A DNA stretch of 64,000 nt from Demequina sp. NBRC 110056 (lineage in GTDB: Bacteria; Actinomycetota; Actinomycetes; Actinomycetales; Demequinaceae), in contig NZ_BBRM01000002.1 in assembly GCF_002090155.1 (NCBI RefSeq), positions 868,001 to 932,000 of the forward strand, read 5' to 3'. A program made the translations under genes and the position numbers. How positions within the stretch are numbered: position 1 is the first letter of the stretch; each line of letters begins with the position of its first letter. Shown in pieces: positions 19,212-28,682 of this stretch. The notes below the pieces were generated by a model. It was not told the DNA's origin, did not search any database, and saw only the letters and a list, made by a program, of their open reading frames with translations.

Positions 19212-19249
19212 GTTGCCCCTGAAATGCCCGCGTGTTTCGGGACGGTTAC
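19212..19249 (-). promoter_or_regulatory. GlnR-type nitrogen box upstream of amtB
   Basis: On the minus strand the site reads GTAAC-N6-GAAAC-N6-GCATT-N6-GCAAC. The first half matches the actinobacterial GlnR a/b box exactly and the second half is a degenerate copy at the same 11-bp spacing. It lies about 65 bp before the amtB ATG. Confidence 0.8.
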
Positions 19250-19352
19250 AAGGAGTGCGTCCGAGTAAAAGGTGTGTTGCGAGGTCCGTGAACGTCCGGT
19301 TCACGGGCTCCCGTCGCGGTCGCGCGACGACACGAAGCCCGGGCGCATCGAG

Positions 19353-19715
19353 CTACGCGTCGACGCTCTCGATCGCGTCGATCAACCAGCCGTCGGCGCC
19401 GTCGCGCACGAGGCGGTGCTCGACCTTCTCCACGAGGTGGTCCGTCCCGTCGGCCGAGGTCTCGGTGGTCTCGACGACCGCACGGTCGCCGACGACCTCG
19501 ACGCCCGTCACCACGGTCGTCAGGCCCGCGGAGGACTCGAGGTAGTCGGCGGCGGCCTCGGCGAAGGCCTCACGGTCGCGCAGCCCCAGGTCGTGCCAGA
19601 GCGCGGGTGTGGTGAGCTCGAGGAACGCGAGGAAGCTGCCCTCGCGCCAGGCCTGCTCGTACGCCTCGACCACCTGCGCCGGGGTCATGCCCTCGGGGAG
19701 GTCGTCGAGGTTCAC
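19353..19715 (-). CDS. Small SnoaL/NTF2-like protein, unknown function
   Basis: A 120-residue soluble protein. An N-terminal helix pair (TPAQVVEAYEQAWREGSFLAFLELTTPALWHDLG) followed by alternating beta segments (VTGVEVVGDRAVVETTE, HLVEKVEHRLVRDGADGWLID) resembles the NTF2/DUF4878 fold, but I cannot assign a family firmly. Its ATG overlaps the ftsY stop, so it is coupled to ftsY. It ends before the amtB upstream region. Confidence 0.75.
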   Translation of the reverse strand: MNLDDLPEGMTPAQVVEAYEQAWREGSFLAFLELTTPALWHDLGLRDREAFAEAAADYLESSAGLTTVVTGVEVVGDRAVVETTETSADGTDHLVEKVEHRLVRDGADGWLIDAIESVDA

Positions 19716-20860
19716 GCCGCGGTCTCGCCCAGCAGGCCGTCGACGAACTGCTCCGCGTCGAACGGCGCCAGGTCGTCGGCTCCCTCGCCGAGGCCGATGA
19801 GCTTGACCGGCACGCCGAGCTCCCGTTGCACCGCGACGACGATGCCGCCCTTGGCGGTGCCGTCCATCTTGGTGAGCACGATGCCCGTGACGTTCGCGAC
19901 CTCGGCGAACACCCGCGCCTGCGTCAGTCCGTTCTGGCCGGTGGTCGCGTCGAGGACGAGCAGCACCTCCACGGGCGGCGCGACCTTGGACACGACGCGC
20001 ACGATCTTGCCGAGCTCGTCCATGAGCCCTGCCTTGTTCTGCAGGCGGCCGGCGGTGTCGATGAGCAGCACGTCGGCGGCGTCGGCGCGCGCCTTGTCGG
20101 CCGCCTCGAAGGCCACGGACGCGGGGTCGGCTCCCTCGCGGTCGGAGCGCACGACCGGCACCCCGGCGCGCGCGCCCCAGGTCTCGAGCTGGTCGGCTGC
20201 TGCGGCGCGGAACGTGTCGGCCGCGCCGAGCACGACCGACCGGTCCTCGGCGACGAGGACACGGGCGATCTTGCCGACCGTGGTGGTCTTGCCCACGCCG
20301 TTGACTCCCACGACGATGATCGGCTCGTGGGCGCCCTGGCCCGCGGGACCGAGCGCGAGCGAGCGGTCCATGCTCGGGTCGACGACCTCGACGAGCACCT
20401 CCCGCAGCACCGCTCGCGGATCCGCGTCGGGCGTGGCCTTCAGGCGCGCCTTGAGCGCATCGAGGATGTCGTCGGTCGCGGAGGCGCCCACGTCGGCGAG
20501 CAGCAGCGTCTCCTCGAGCTCGTCCCAGTCGTCGTCGCTCAGGCTGCCCTTCGACAGCAGGGCGAGGAGGCTCGCGCCCAGGCCGCCGCCGAGGCGGCTG
20601 CGCAGGCGGGCGAGGCGCGACTCGGGGGCCTCGGGAGCGGCGGACTTCGGGGCCGGCGCCGTCGGTGCTGTCGCCGTCGGCGCGGTCGTGCTGGGCGCCG
20701 ATGCGCTCGTCGGCTTCTCGCCCTCGGCCGGGGTGGTCGGCGGGGCCGACGGGCCGCGGCGACGGGAGGCGAGCGCGGCGCCGGCACCGCCGACGACGGC
20801 GAGCGCGGCGACGATGACGACGACGAGGTCGGCTGAGCCGGGAATCCAGGAGACGTCCAT
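19712..20860 (-). CDS. ftsY: SRP receptor FtsY
   Basis: GTPase receptor that docks Ffh-ribosome complexes to the membrane. A 382-residue protein: an N-terminal helix (DLVVVIVAALAVVGGAGAAL), an Ala/Pro-rich linker holding an in-frame motif copy (20698-20707), then the NG domain with VGVNGVGKTTTVGKIAR, DTAGRLQNKAGLMDEL and LTKMDGTAKGGIVVAV. ATG at 20860; CACACT lies six bases upstream, so it may be leaderless. The stop is shared with the start of the downstream 120-residue gene. Confidence 0.97.
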   Translation of the reverse strand: MDVSWIPGSADLVVVIVAALAVVGGAGAALASRRRGPSAPPTTPAEGEKPTSASAPSTTAPTATAPTAPAPKSAAPEAPESRLARLRSRLGGGLGASLLALLSKGSLSDDDWDELEETLLLADVGASATDDILDALKARLKATPDADPRAVLREVLVEVVDPSMDRSLALGPAGQGAHEPIIVVGVNGVGKTTTVGKIARVLVAEDRSVVLGAADTFRAAAADQLETWGARAGVPVVRSDREGADPASVAFEAADKARADAADVLLIDTAGRLQNKAGLMDELGKIVRVVSKVAPPVEVLLVLDATTGQNGLTQARVFAEVANVTGIVLTKMDGTAKGGIVVAVQRELGVPVKLIGLGEGADDLAPFDAEQFVDGLLGETAA

Positions 20861-20979
20861 GTCACCAGTGTGTCAGGCGCCGGAGCGTCCGTGAGCGCCG
20901 ATGCTGCCTCCCACTGCGCGCACGCGCGCCGTGGAGGGGCGTGGAGGTCACCCTCCGGCCTCGGAACGGTACCGGCAGG

Positions 20980-21091
20980 GGTTGCGCGCTCCGGGTCAGC
21001 GGCCGAAAGAACCCAGCTCGCCGGTGACCGGCGCGGGTTGCGTTCCGCGGGTCAGCGGCCGGCGAGGCCCAGCTCGCCGGTGACCGGCGCG
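20980..21091. repeat. Two imperfect 56-bp tandem copies
   Basis: GGTTGCG...GGGTCAGCGGCC...CCCAGCTCGCCGGTGACCGGCGCG occurs at 20980-21035 and again at 21036-21091. The second copy encodes the C-terminus of the gene at 21052-21414; the first is a non-coding duplicate beyond its stop. Each contains the palindrome CGCCGGTGACCGGCG. Confidence 0.75.
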
Positions 21092-21414
21092 GCCTCCTCG
21101 CGGCTGTCGCGCAGCGCGGCGGCGCGGGCGTTCACGGCGTCGATCGCGTGCACCGTCGCATCGGCGGCCCACACGCCGGCGCGGGTGCCGGGCGCGGGGC
21201 GGTCGGGGACGGACGCGACATCCGACACCAGGCTCCAGTCGGGCTCCGGCCGCGGAGCGGGCGCGAGGATCTCGTCGGCGCTGCCGCGCGGGCGCACGCC
21301 GAACGCGAGACGCGCGAGGTGACGGCCGCGTCCCTCAGCGAAGCCCGCGACGACCATGACGGCCACGGCGAGGACGATGATGAGCACCAGGATGCCGGCG
21401 ACAGACGAGAACAC
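21052..21414 (-). CDS. Single-pass membrane protein, unknown function
   Basis: A 120-residue protein: one N-terminal helix (AGILVLIIVLAVAVMVVAGF), a basic stretch (EGRGRHLARLAFGVRPRG) and an Ala-rich cytoplasmic region with a helical ADATVHAIDAVNARAAAL segment. GTG at 21414 follows a GGAGG site. No family recognised. It is upstream of ftsY on the same strand and its 3' end is duplicated in the adjacent spacer. Confidence 0.7.
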   Translation of the reverse strand: MFSSVAGILVLIIVLAVAVMVVAGFAEGRGRHLARLAFGVRPRGSADEILAPAPRPEPDWSLVSDVASVPDRPAPGTRAGVWAADATVHAIDAVNARAAALRDSREEAAPVTGELGLAGR

Positions 21415-21551
21415 TGCACTCCTCCAGGAAGACAGGACAATACGGACGGATTGTTGCTCTCCGTCGAACTCAGAATCAACTCAGAATGGGGCCCGCGCGA
21501 CGGGTCCGGGACCGGCCCGGGAGTCGTGACGGGAGCGCCGCGTCGAGCGGC

Positions 21552-21557
21552 TACCCT
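21552..21557 (+). promoter_or_regulatory. -10 hexamer TACCCT, leaderless 21564 gene
   Basis: TACCCT ends six bases before the ATG at 21564; no ribosome site is visible. Confidence 0.5.
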
Positions 21558-21563
21558 CCCACC

Positions 21564-22793
21564 ATGGACAACGCTCAGCGGACCCCCAGACGTTGGGTGT
21601 GGCCGGCGGCGATCGCGCTCGCGGTGGTCGGCGCGACGGCCGTGATCTGGCTCCTCGCGCGACCCGCGGGTGAGGTGGCGCCGAGCCCATCGGCGTCGCC
21701 CGTGGCGGACGATGCCTGCGGCGGCATCGACGCCTATCCTATCGAACTCGACACGCAGGTGGTCGAGCCCGAGCCCCGCACATGCTTCGTGATCGAAGAG
21801 GCGCTGCAGGTCACCGTCGGCGCCGCCGCGCTCGAGGAGGGCGCGAACCTCACCGTCACGCTGCTCGACGCGGACCTGACCGAGCTCACGGCCGCGACCA
21901 GCGAGCCCGGCTGGGACCCCGAGGTGGGGATCACGCTCGACCCGGGCGTGTACGTCATCGAGGTCTCGAGCACCGAGGACCCGCTGCCGCCGTTCCTGAT
22001 CTACACGGCGACCTTCCCCGCCGGCAGCGACGGCGAGCCCACCGAGGAGGCAGCCGCCGACCTACCCTCTGTCGAGGCGTGCGGCGACACGGTGCCGTGG
22101 GTCGCGGACGACGCGCCCCTGACCGTGGAGGGCGCCGATGCGGCCACCTACGCCTGCGTCGACGTCACCGCGGCATCGTTCGTCAAGCTGGGGCTGGCCT
22201 CCGAGGACCCGTCCGACGAGGAGTCGCCCGACCTGCAGCTCGCGCTGTACGACGCCGACGGCACGCTCGTGCGCTCGGCCGACGACGAGCTCGGGTTCGA
22301 CCCGGAGATGTCGCTCGACCTCGACCCCGGCACCTACCTGCTCGAGGCCACGGCATGGTTCGACGTGCCGCCGGGCGCGTTCGAGATCTACGTCGACGAC
22401 GACGCGGACCTGTTCCGCAGCGCCGACGTGACCTCGCTGCACGCCGACGTCACGGAGCAGACCTGCGCCGACGCCGCGCCCCTGGTGGTCGGCGATGCGA
22501 TCACCGTGGAGGGTGAGGTCACATATCTGTGCCTCACCACCGGCGAGACCGACCGCGTGGCGATCGAGGCGGCCACGCTCACGGACCAGGACCTGGTGCT
22601 CGAGGTCATCGGCTTCGACGCGGGCGCGCCGTACCGGATCGCGTGGGCCGACGAGAACCCCGAGATCGACGTGCTCGCGAACTTCGACCCGCGCATCGAC
22701 CAGACGCTCCCGGCCGGGACCTGGCTGGTCGCCGTGACGACCTACTTCGCGGGCACGGCTGCCGACTACGACATCCGCGTCGAAGCGCCGTAG
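21564..22793 (+). CDS. Membrane-anchored protein with three repeat domains
   Basis: A 409-residue protein: a short basic N-terminus, one helix (WPAAIALAVVGATAVIWLLA) and an exported part with three copies of a roughly 100-residue beta-rich domain. Each copy shows a Cys pair early (ACGG...RTCFV; EACGD...YACVD; QTCAD...YLCLT), a middle LxLxLxDAD-type strand and an end like LDPGTYLLEV...PPGAFEIYV, reminiscent of pre-peptidase C-terminal (PPC) sandwiches. No catalytic domain is present. TACCCT lies six bases before the ATG. It is transcribed toward smc. Confidence 0.8.
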   Translation: MDNAQRTPRRWVWPAAIALAVVGATAVIWLLARPAGEVAPSPSASPVADDACGGIDAYPIELDTQVVEPEPRTCFVIEEALQVTVGAAALEEGANLTVTLLDADLTELTAATSEPGWDPEVGITLDPGVYVIEVSSTEDPLPPFLIYTATFPAGSDGEPTEEAAADLPSVEACGDTVPWVADDAPLTVEGADAATYACVDVTAASFVKLGLASEDPSDEESPDLQLALYDADGTLVRSADDELGFDPEMSLDLDPGTYLLEATAWFDVPPGAFEIYVDDDADLFRSADVTSLHADVTEQTCADAAPLVVGDAITVEGEVTYLCLTTGETDRVAIEAATLTDQDLVLEVIGFDAGAPYRIAWADENPEIDVLANFDPRIDQTLPAGTWLVAVTTYFAGTAADYDIRVEAP

Positions 22794-22815
22794 CCGTCAC
22801 GCCGCCGCCGTCGGC

Positions 22816-25800
22816 TCAGGCGGCGCCCTCGTCCTTGAGCCGCTGGCTGATGACCGTCGTCACGCCGTCGCCGCGCATCGTCACGCCGTAGAGCGCATCC
22901 GCGATCTCCATGGTGCGCTTCTGGTGCGTGATGACGATGAGCTGGCTGTCCTCCTGGAGCTCCGTGAAGATCTCCAGCAGGCGGCCGAGGTTCGCGTCGT
23001 CGAGCGCCGCCTCGACCTCGTCCATGACGTAGAAGGGGCTGGGGCGCGCCTTGAAGATCGCCACCAGCAGCGCCACCGCCGTGAGGGAGCGCTCGCCGCC
23101 GGACAGCAGCGACAGGCGCTTGACCTTCTTTCCGGCGGGCCGCGCCTCGACCTCGATGCCGGTCTCGAGCATGTTCTTGGGGTCGGTGAGCACGAGCTTG
23201 CCCTCGCCGCCGGGGAACAGCCGGGGGAAGATGCGGTCGAACTGGCGCTTGGTGTCGTCGAAGGCCTCGACGAAGATCTTCTCGACGCGTTCGTCGATCT
23301 CGCGGACGATCTCGAGGAGGTCCTCGCGCGACCTCTTGATGTCGCTCAGCTGCGTCTGGAGGAACGTGTGGCGCTCCTCGAGCGCGGCGAACTCCTCGAG
23401 CGCGAGCGGGTTGACCTGGCCCAGCTGGCGCATCTCGCGCTCGGCGACCCGCAGGCGCTTCTCCTGCCGCTCACGGACGTACGGCTCGGTGGGCTGCTCC
23501 CCCGACTCGGGGTCCGGCTCTTCTGCGGTCAGCGGCACGGGCAGGTGGGGACCGTACTCCTCGACCAGCTGGGAGGGGTCCATCGACAGCTCGTCGACCG
23601 AGCGCTGCTCCAGCTGCTCGAGGCGCACCTGCTGCTGCGCGCGGGCGACCTCGTCGCGGTGCGCGTCGTCGGTGAGCCGGCGCTGCTCGTCGGCGTGCTG
23701 CTCCACGAGCTGGCGCACCTGGGACAGCTCGGAGGTGCGCTCCGAGCGCGCCTCCTCCGCCGCCGCCCTGGCGTCGTCCGCCTTGGCGACGGACACGTCG
23801 ATGGCGGCGAGCGCATCGGCCGTCCCGGCGATCACCTCGCGGGCCGCCTGAGCCTGACGTTCGCGGCGCTTCGCGGCCTCCTCGGCGCGGGCGCGGGCGT
23901 CGCGCTCGGCCACCACGGCCCGCTCGAGCGACTCGGCGCGCGCGGCGAGCGCGCGGGCGCGCTCCTCGGCGGTGCGCAGGGCGAGCCGGGCCTCGGTCTC
24001 GCGGGCGCGCGACGCGCGGGCCTCGGCCTCGTCGTCGTCGCGCTGGGACTGGGCGTCCTTGGTGTCGGACTCGGTCTGCTCGGGCTCCGCCTGCGCGGCG
24101 GCGAGGCGCTCGGCGAGGCTCTTGAGCTCGTCGGACTGCTCGGCCATGCGCTCCTGCGCCGCGACGATCTGGCTCTGCAGGCGCTCGCCGTCGGCCTTCG
24201 CCGCCCGCGCGGACGCACCCAGGTGGCCCAGCTGCTCGGCGACCGCTGACATGCGCGCGTCGGACTCGTTGAGGCGCTCGAGCGTCATCTCGAAGCGGGT
24301 GCGGGCCTGCGATGCCCGCTCCTCGGCGGCGCGGATCTCGAACGTCGTGGTCTCGACCGTCGCCGTCGCGGCGTCGCGCTTGGCCTTGGCCTCGTCGTGC
24401 GCGGCCTGCATGTGCAACACGCTGGGGGCGTCGCCCGCGCCGCCGGAGGCGTTCTGCGAGCTCAGCAGGTCGCCGCGGCGGGTGACCGCCACCACCTCGC
24501 GGTGCGCCCCGACCAAGGAGCGCGCGGCGGCGAGGTCGTCCACGACCACGACGCCCGACAGGGAGGCGCGGACGGTGTCCACGATGCCCGCGGGCCCGGA
24601 GACGAGCTCCGACGCCCACGCCGCGCCGGACGGCAGCGCGATCGCCGGGTTCGTGACCGTGGCGGAGCTGTCGGCCACGACGAACCGCGCGCGGCCCGCG
24701 TCCTCGTCGCGCAGCCACCGGATCGCGTCGACGGCGTCCTCGACCGAGTCGACGGCGAGCGCGTCGGCGAGCGCGCCGAGCGCCGCGGCGATCGCGTCCT
24801 CGGCCTCTGCCCCCACCTCGATGAGCGCCGCGACCGTGCCACGGACGGACTTCGATCCGGCGGCGAGCAGCGCCCCGGCACCGTCCTTGCGGGCGAGGGA
24901 CATGTCGAGCGCCTCGACCTTCGCGGCCCAGGTGTCGCGCTCGCGCATCGCGGCGTTGAGGGCGTCCTTGAGGGTCTCGAGCGCGGTCTTGGCCTCGTCC
25001 CACTCCTCGGTCGCGGCCTCGTGCGCGTCGTCGAGGTCCTCCTCGCCCTCCTCGACGGACGCGACCTGCGTCTCGAGGTGCTGGAACTCGGTGGTCGCCT
25101 CGTGGGCGCGTCGCTCGGCGTCGGCGAGGCCCTCGCGCAGGCGGCCGATCTCCGCCTCCGCGGCCTCGACGCGGCTGCGGCGTGCGGCCACGTCGCCGGC
25201 CAGGCGAGCGACGCCCTCGCGGCGGTCAGCCACGGAGCGCAGCAGGTTGGCGAGGTGACGCTCGGAGGCGAGCGCGGTCTCCTCGGCCTCGGCGCGGGCG
25301 GCCTCGGCGCCCTCGAGCGCCGTCGCGGCCTGGGCGACCTCGGCGTCGAGCTCCGCCTTCGCGTCGCGCGCCCGCTCGAGCTGCTCGTCCAGGTCGACGA
25401 GGTCGGTCGGAGGCGCCTCGTGCGCGACGCCGCCGAGCATGCGCAGGCGCTCCTCGGCGAGACCCGACAGGTTGCGCAGGCGCTCGCGGATGGCGCTCAG
25501 TCGGTAGTACGTGTCGTTCGCCTTGGTGAGGGCGGGCGTCGCCTCGGCCGATGCGCGCTCGAGGTCGGCGAGTCGTGCACGGGCGTCTCCGAGCGCCTTC
25601 TCTACCTCGGCCTTGCGCTGGTTGAGGGCGGTCTCGTCGGCCTGCTCCTGCTCGAGCGTCGCCTGCAGCTGGGCGAGGTCGTCGGCCAGCAGCCTCGCGC
25701 GCGCGTCGCGCAGGTCGATCTGGATGCGCTGCGCGGCACGAGCGACCTCGGCCTGCTTGCCGAGCGGTCCCAGCTGACGGCGGATCTCCGCCGTGAGGTC

Positions 25801-26376
25801 CTGCACGCGGGTGAGGTTGCCCTGCATCGCGTCGAGCTTGCGCAGCGCCTTGTCCTTGCGGCGGCGGTGCTTGAGGATGCCCGCGGCCTCCTCGATGAAG
25901 TGGCGGCGGTCCTCGGGGGTGGCGCGCAGCACCGCGTCGAGCTGGCCCTGGCCGACGATGACGTGCATCTCGCGACCCAGCCCGGAGTCCGACAGCAGCT
26001 CCTGGATGTCGAGCAGGCGGCAGCTCGAACCGTTGATCGCGTACTCCGAGCCGCCCGACCTGAACAGGGTGCGGGTGATCGTCACCTCGGTGTAGTCGAT
26101 CGGCAGCGCGCCGTCGGTGTTGTCGATCGTGAGCGACACCTCGGCGCGGCCGAGCGGCGCGCGGCCGGACGTGCCGGCGAAGATGACGTCGTCCATCTTG
26201 CCGCCGCGCAGCGTCTTGGCACCCTGCTCGCCCATGACCCACGCGAGCGCGTCGACCACGTTGGACTTGCCGGAGCCGTTGGGCCCCACCACGCACGTGA
26301 CGCCCGGCTCGAAGTCGAGGGTCGTGGCGGACGCGAACGACTTGAAGCCGCGCAGCGTCAGCGTCTTGAGGTGCAC
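22816..26376 (-). CDS. smc: Chromosome segregation protein SMC
   Basis: A 1186-residue ATPase of the condensin complex. Walker A is GPNGSGKSNVVDAL near residues 31-44, followed by QGQLDAVLRATPEDRRHFIEEAAG. Two long coiled coils flank a hinge at about 510-660 (AAGSKSVRGTVAALIEV), and the C-terminal head has signature LLSGGERSLTAVALLV and Walker B YVMDEVEAALDD. GTG at 26376 has TAGGCT six bases upstream and no ribosome site. The gene is convergent with 21564-22793. Confidence 0.98.
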   Translation of the reverse strand: MHLKTLTLRGFKSFASATTLDFEPGVTCVVGPNGSGKSNVVDALAWVMGEQGAKTLRGGKMDDVIFAGTSGRAPLGRAEVSLTIDNTDGALPIDYTEVTITRTLFRSGGSEYAINGSSCRLLDIQELLSDSGLGREMHVIVGQGQLDAVLRATPEDRRHFIEEAAGILKHRRRKDKALRKLDAMQGNLTRVQDLTAEIRRQLGPLGKQAEVARAAQRIQIDLRDARARLLADDLAQLQATLEQEQADETALNQRKAEVEKALGDARARLADLERASAEATPALTKANDTYYRLSAIRERLRNLSGLAEERLRMLGGVAHEAPPTDLVDLDEQLERARDAKAELDAEVAQAATALEGAEAARAEAEETALASERHLANLLRSVADRREGVARLAGDVAARRSRVEAAEAEIGRLREGLADAERRAHEATTEFQHLETQVASVEEGEEDLDDAHEAATEEWDEAKTALETLKDALNAAMRERDTWAAKVEALDMSLARKDGAGALLAAGSKSVRGTVAALIEVGAEAEDAIAAALGALADALAVDSVEDAVDAIRWLRDEDAGRARFVVADSSATVTNPAIALPSGAAWASELVSGPAGIVDTVRASLSGVVVVDDLAAARSLVGAHREVVAVTRRGDLLSSQNASGGAGDAPSVLHMQAAHDEAKAKRDAATATVETTTFEIRAAEERASQARTRFEMTLERLNESDARMSAVAEQLGHLGASARAAKADGERLQSQIVAAQERMAEQSDELKSLAERLAAAQAEPEQTESDTKDAQSQRDDDEAEARASRARETEARLALRTAEERARALAARAESLERAVVAERDARARAEEAAKRRERQAQAAREVIAGTADALAAIDVSVAKADDARAAAEEARSERTSELSQVRQLVEQHADEQRRLTDDAHRDEVARAQQQVRLEQLEQRSVDELSMDPSQLVEEYGPHLPVPLTAEEPDPESGEQPTEPYVRERQEKRLRVAEREMRQLGQVNPLALEEFAALEERHTFLQTQLSDIKRSREDLLEIVREIDERVEKIFVEAFDDTKRQFDRIFPRLFPGGEGKLVLTDPKNMLETGIEVEARPAGKKVKRLSLLSGGERSLTAVALLVAIFKARPSPFYVMDEVEAALDDANLGRLLEIFTELQEDSQLIVITHQKRTMEIADALYGVTMRGDGVTTVISQRLKDEGAA

Positions 26377-26382
26377 GCGCTC

Positions 26383-26388
26383 AGCCTA
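26383..26388 (-). promoter_or_regulatory. -10 hexamer TAGGCT, leaderless smc
   Basis: TAGGCT on the minus strand is six bases before the GTG at 26376. Confidence 0.55.
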
Positions 26389-26441
26389 GGGGACCAGGCA
26401 CGAAAGGTGACGAGGCCACCCCGCCTGCACGCGCATCGGCG

Positions 26442-27056
26442 CTACTTGGCGTCGGAGGCGGACACGGCCGCCTCCTCCGTCAGGGCTTCCGGGTTCAAGC
26501 CCTTCGCCTTGAGCTTGGTGTCCATGAGCAGCGCCTGGCGCTTGGCGCCCCAGTAGTCCATGACCGCGAACAACACGCCCGAGATGACGAAGGTGAAGTG
26601 CAGGCCGATGCGCCAACCGACAGCCTCGTAGTCCATGGGCTTGCCGCCCTCGGGGTCGGCGTCGACGAAGTCCTTCAGCAGCAGGATCACCGAGATGGCG
26701 ACGAGCGAGCCGATCAGCTTCATCTTGAGGCCCGAGAAGTCGACGGTGCCCATCCACGACGGGCGGTCCTCGGAGCCCTCGGCGACCTTGATCTTCGAGA
26801 CGAAGTTCTCGTAGCCCGCGAAGATCACGATGAGGATGAGGTTGCCCAGCAGGGCGATGTCGATGAGCGTGAGGATCTCGACGGTGACGTCCTCGGCGGT
26901 CTTCGACAGCGTGAAGGTATCGATCATGTACCAGAGCTGCGAGAAAAACTTGATGCCGACCATCACGAGGCCGACGAGCAGCCCGACGTAGAGAGGCGCG
27001 AGCAGCCACCGGCTGGCGAACAGGCTCCTCTCGAGCCCATCCTCGAACCTGCTCAC
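26442..27056 (-). CDS. UPF0114/YqhA family membrane protein
   Basis: A 204-residue membrane protein with four hydrophobic segments. The start [25 protein letters not shown], the segment [22 protein letters not shown] and [20 protein letters not shown] match the UPF0114 pattern; function is unknown. GTG at 27056 overlaps the ndk stop (GTGA), giving translational coupling. The C-terminus ([14 protein letters not shown]) is a short polar tail. Confidence 0.9.
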   Translation of the reverse strand: MSRFEDGLERSLFASRWLLAPLYVGLLVGLVMVGIKFFSQLWYMIDTFTLSKTAEDVTVEILTLIDIALLGNLILIVIFAGYENFVSKIKVAEGSEDRPSWMGTVDFSGLKMKLIGSLVAISVILLLKDFVDADPEGGKPMDYEAVGWRIGLHFTFVISGVLFAVMDYWGAKRQALLMDTKLKAKGLNPEALTEEAAVSASDAK

Positions 27057-27475
27057 GCGAGGCCCGGGAACCAGATCGAGATCTCGCGGGCGGCCGACTC
27101 CTCCGAGTCCGAGCCGTGCACGAGGTTCTGGAGGACCTTGGTGGGCCACTGGCGGCCCAAGTCGCCGCGGATGGTGCCGGGCGCGGCCGTCGTGGGGTCC
27201 GTGGCACCCGCGAGCGAGCGGAAGCCCTCGATGACGCGCTCGCCCTCGGCGACCACGGCGAGCGTGGGGCCGGACAGCATGAACTCGACGAGCGGCTCGT
27301 AGAAGGGCTTGCCGACGTGCTCGGCGTAGTGCTGCTCGAGCAGCTCGGGGGTCGCCTGGCGCAGCTCGACGGCCACGAGCGTGTAGCCCTTGGCCTCGAT
27401 GCGGCGCAGGATCTCTCCCGACAGTCCGCGCTGGACGCCGTCGGGCTTGACGAGGATGAGGGTGCGTTCCGTCAT
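27053..27475 (-). CDS. ndk: Nucleoside diphosphate kinase
   Basis: Transfers the gamma phosphate between nucleoside tri- and diphosphates through a phosphohistidine. A 140-residue enzyme with [40 protein letters not shown] core and the active-site His in [15 protein letters not shown] at 27475 has TAGGCT seven bases upstream. It is followed, with overlap, by the UPF0114 gene. Confidence 0.98.
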   Translation of the reverse strand: MTERTLILVKPDGVQRGLSGEILRRIEAKGYTLVAVELRQATPELLEQHYAEHVGKPFYEPLVEFMLSGPTLAVVAEGERVIEGFRSLAGATDPTTAAPGTIRGDLGRQWPTKVLQNLVHGSDSEESAAREISIWFPGLA

Positions 27476-27482
27476 GGCGCAC

Positions 27483-27488
27483 AGCCTA
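27483..27488 (-). promoter_or_regulatory. -10 hexamer TAGGCT, leaderless ndk
   Basis: TAGGCT on the minus strand lies seven bases before the ndk ATG. Confidence 0.5.
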
Positions 27489-27551
27489 AGGGGTGGCCGG
27501 CCGGGTCGCGCACGCGTACGGGCGCGGTCGTGCGCAGCACCGCTGCCCGGC

Positions 27552-27959
27552 TCACGCCACGAGGTCTGCGAGCGCCTCGCGGTAGGACTCGAGCACCGCG
27601 CCGAAGGGGGTGCGCAGCTCGTCGAGGGTCTCGAGCGCGTCGTGGATCGTCAGGTGCGGGTCGTCCAGCCGGGTCATGGCCGCCTCGGCGTGCGTCCGTG
27701 CCTGCCGGTAGCGCGGGCAGGTGGCGGCGACGGTGGATGTCGCCCCCAGCCGGTCGAGTCGCTCGAACGCGTGCCGGTAGGCGCCGATCGCGCCCGGTAG
27801 CCGCGTCGAGAACTGGACGCGCGTCGTGCGCGCCTCGGGCGTGCCGCGATCGTGACGGGCGCCCGACACTCGCTTGATGCTGACGTCGACGGAGCGCTCG
27901 ACCAGCTCGAGCTCGACCAGAGCGAGCCGCGCGGCGCGTCGGGTTCGCCAGCCACTCAT
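27552..27959 (-). CDS. Conserved-looking hypothetical protein
   Basis: A 135-residue, mostly helical, basic-to-neutral soluble protein with no signal peptide. It contains a [24 protein letters not shown] segment near the C-terminus and a single Cys in [19 protein letters not shown] at 27959 is a guess: no ribosome site is obvious and a GTG or ATG further upstream is possible. I do not recognise the family. It is divergent from apt and ends 76 bp before ndk. Confidence 0.55.
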   Translation of the reverse strand: MSGWRTRRAARLALVELELVERSVDVSIKRVSGARHDRGTPEARTTRVQFSTRLPGAIGAYRHAFERLDRLGATSTVAATCPRYRQARTHAEAAMTRLDDPHLTIHDALETLDELRTPFGAVLESYREALADLVA

Positions 27960-28156
27960 GACGCCGCGACTCCGGGGGTCCTGCGGGCCGCCGGTCCGAG
28001 GCGTCCGCGCGACGGCGCCATCCCGAGTCTTCGCGCACACGCGCATGCACCGATCATGTCCCCACCCCCGAGGTTCGATGTGGCGCCAGGCTAGCGAGAA
28101 CCCCCTGTTACGTCCAGGGTTTCCCGCGAGGACGCCGCGGGTGGGAGCATGGTGGC

Positions 28157-28669
28157 GTGATCACGCTCGACGACTTCGCCACGTACCCCGACTTCCCGGT
28201 GCCGGGCATTCTCTTCTACGACATCAGCCCCATCCTCGCGGACCCGTCGAAGTTCGCGACGGCGTGCGCCGCGCTCATGCCGGCGGAGCCCGTCGACATC
28301 GTCGTCGGCGTCGACGCGCGCGGCTTCATCTTCGCGCCGGTGGTCGCCCAGCGACTCGACGTCGGCATGTCGATGGTGCGCAAGAAGGGCAAGATGCCCG
28401 GCGAGCTGCTCGAGTCCTCCACGGAGATCGAGTACGGCGCGTCGGACCTCGTCCTCTCCCCTGCCGGCATCGAGCGCAAGCGCGTCCTCGTCATCGACGA
28501 CGTGCTCGCCACGGGTGGCACAGCGAGCGCCGTGGCCGAGATGCTGGGCCGCGCGGGCGCCGCAGACGTGCAGTTCGGGTTCCTGCTCGAGCTCGAGGGC
28601 CTGGGCGGGCGCGAGGCGCTCGCGGGACACGGCGTGCACTCCGTGGTGCGGGTGCCCCCGATCGACTGA
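28157..28669 (+). CDS. apt: Adenine phosphoribosyltransferase
   Basis: Salvages adenine to AMP using PRPP. A 170-residue type I PRTase: N-terminal DFPVPGILFYDISPILADP, VVGVDARGFIFAPVVAQRL, the loop KKGKMPGELLESS and the PRPP-binding motif VLVIDDVLATGGTASA. GTG at 28157 has GAGCAT six bases upstream. It stands alone, convergent with the membrane-protein gene at 28683. Confidence 0.95.
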   Translation: MITLDDFATYPDFPVPGILFYDISPILADPSKFATACAALMPAEPVDIVVGVDARGFIFAPVVAQRLDVGMSMVRKKGKMPGELLESSTEIEYGASDLVLSPAGIERKRVLVIDDVLATGGTASAVAEMLGRAGAADVQFGFLLELEGLGGREALAGHGVHSVVRVPPID

Positions 28670-28682
28670 CGCCCGCTGTTCC

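Noticed and set aside
24397..26556. 719-residue open frame opposite smc
   Set aside because: Shadow of smc codons; low-complexity Arg/Leu/Gly composition and no start signal.
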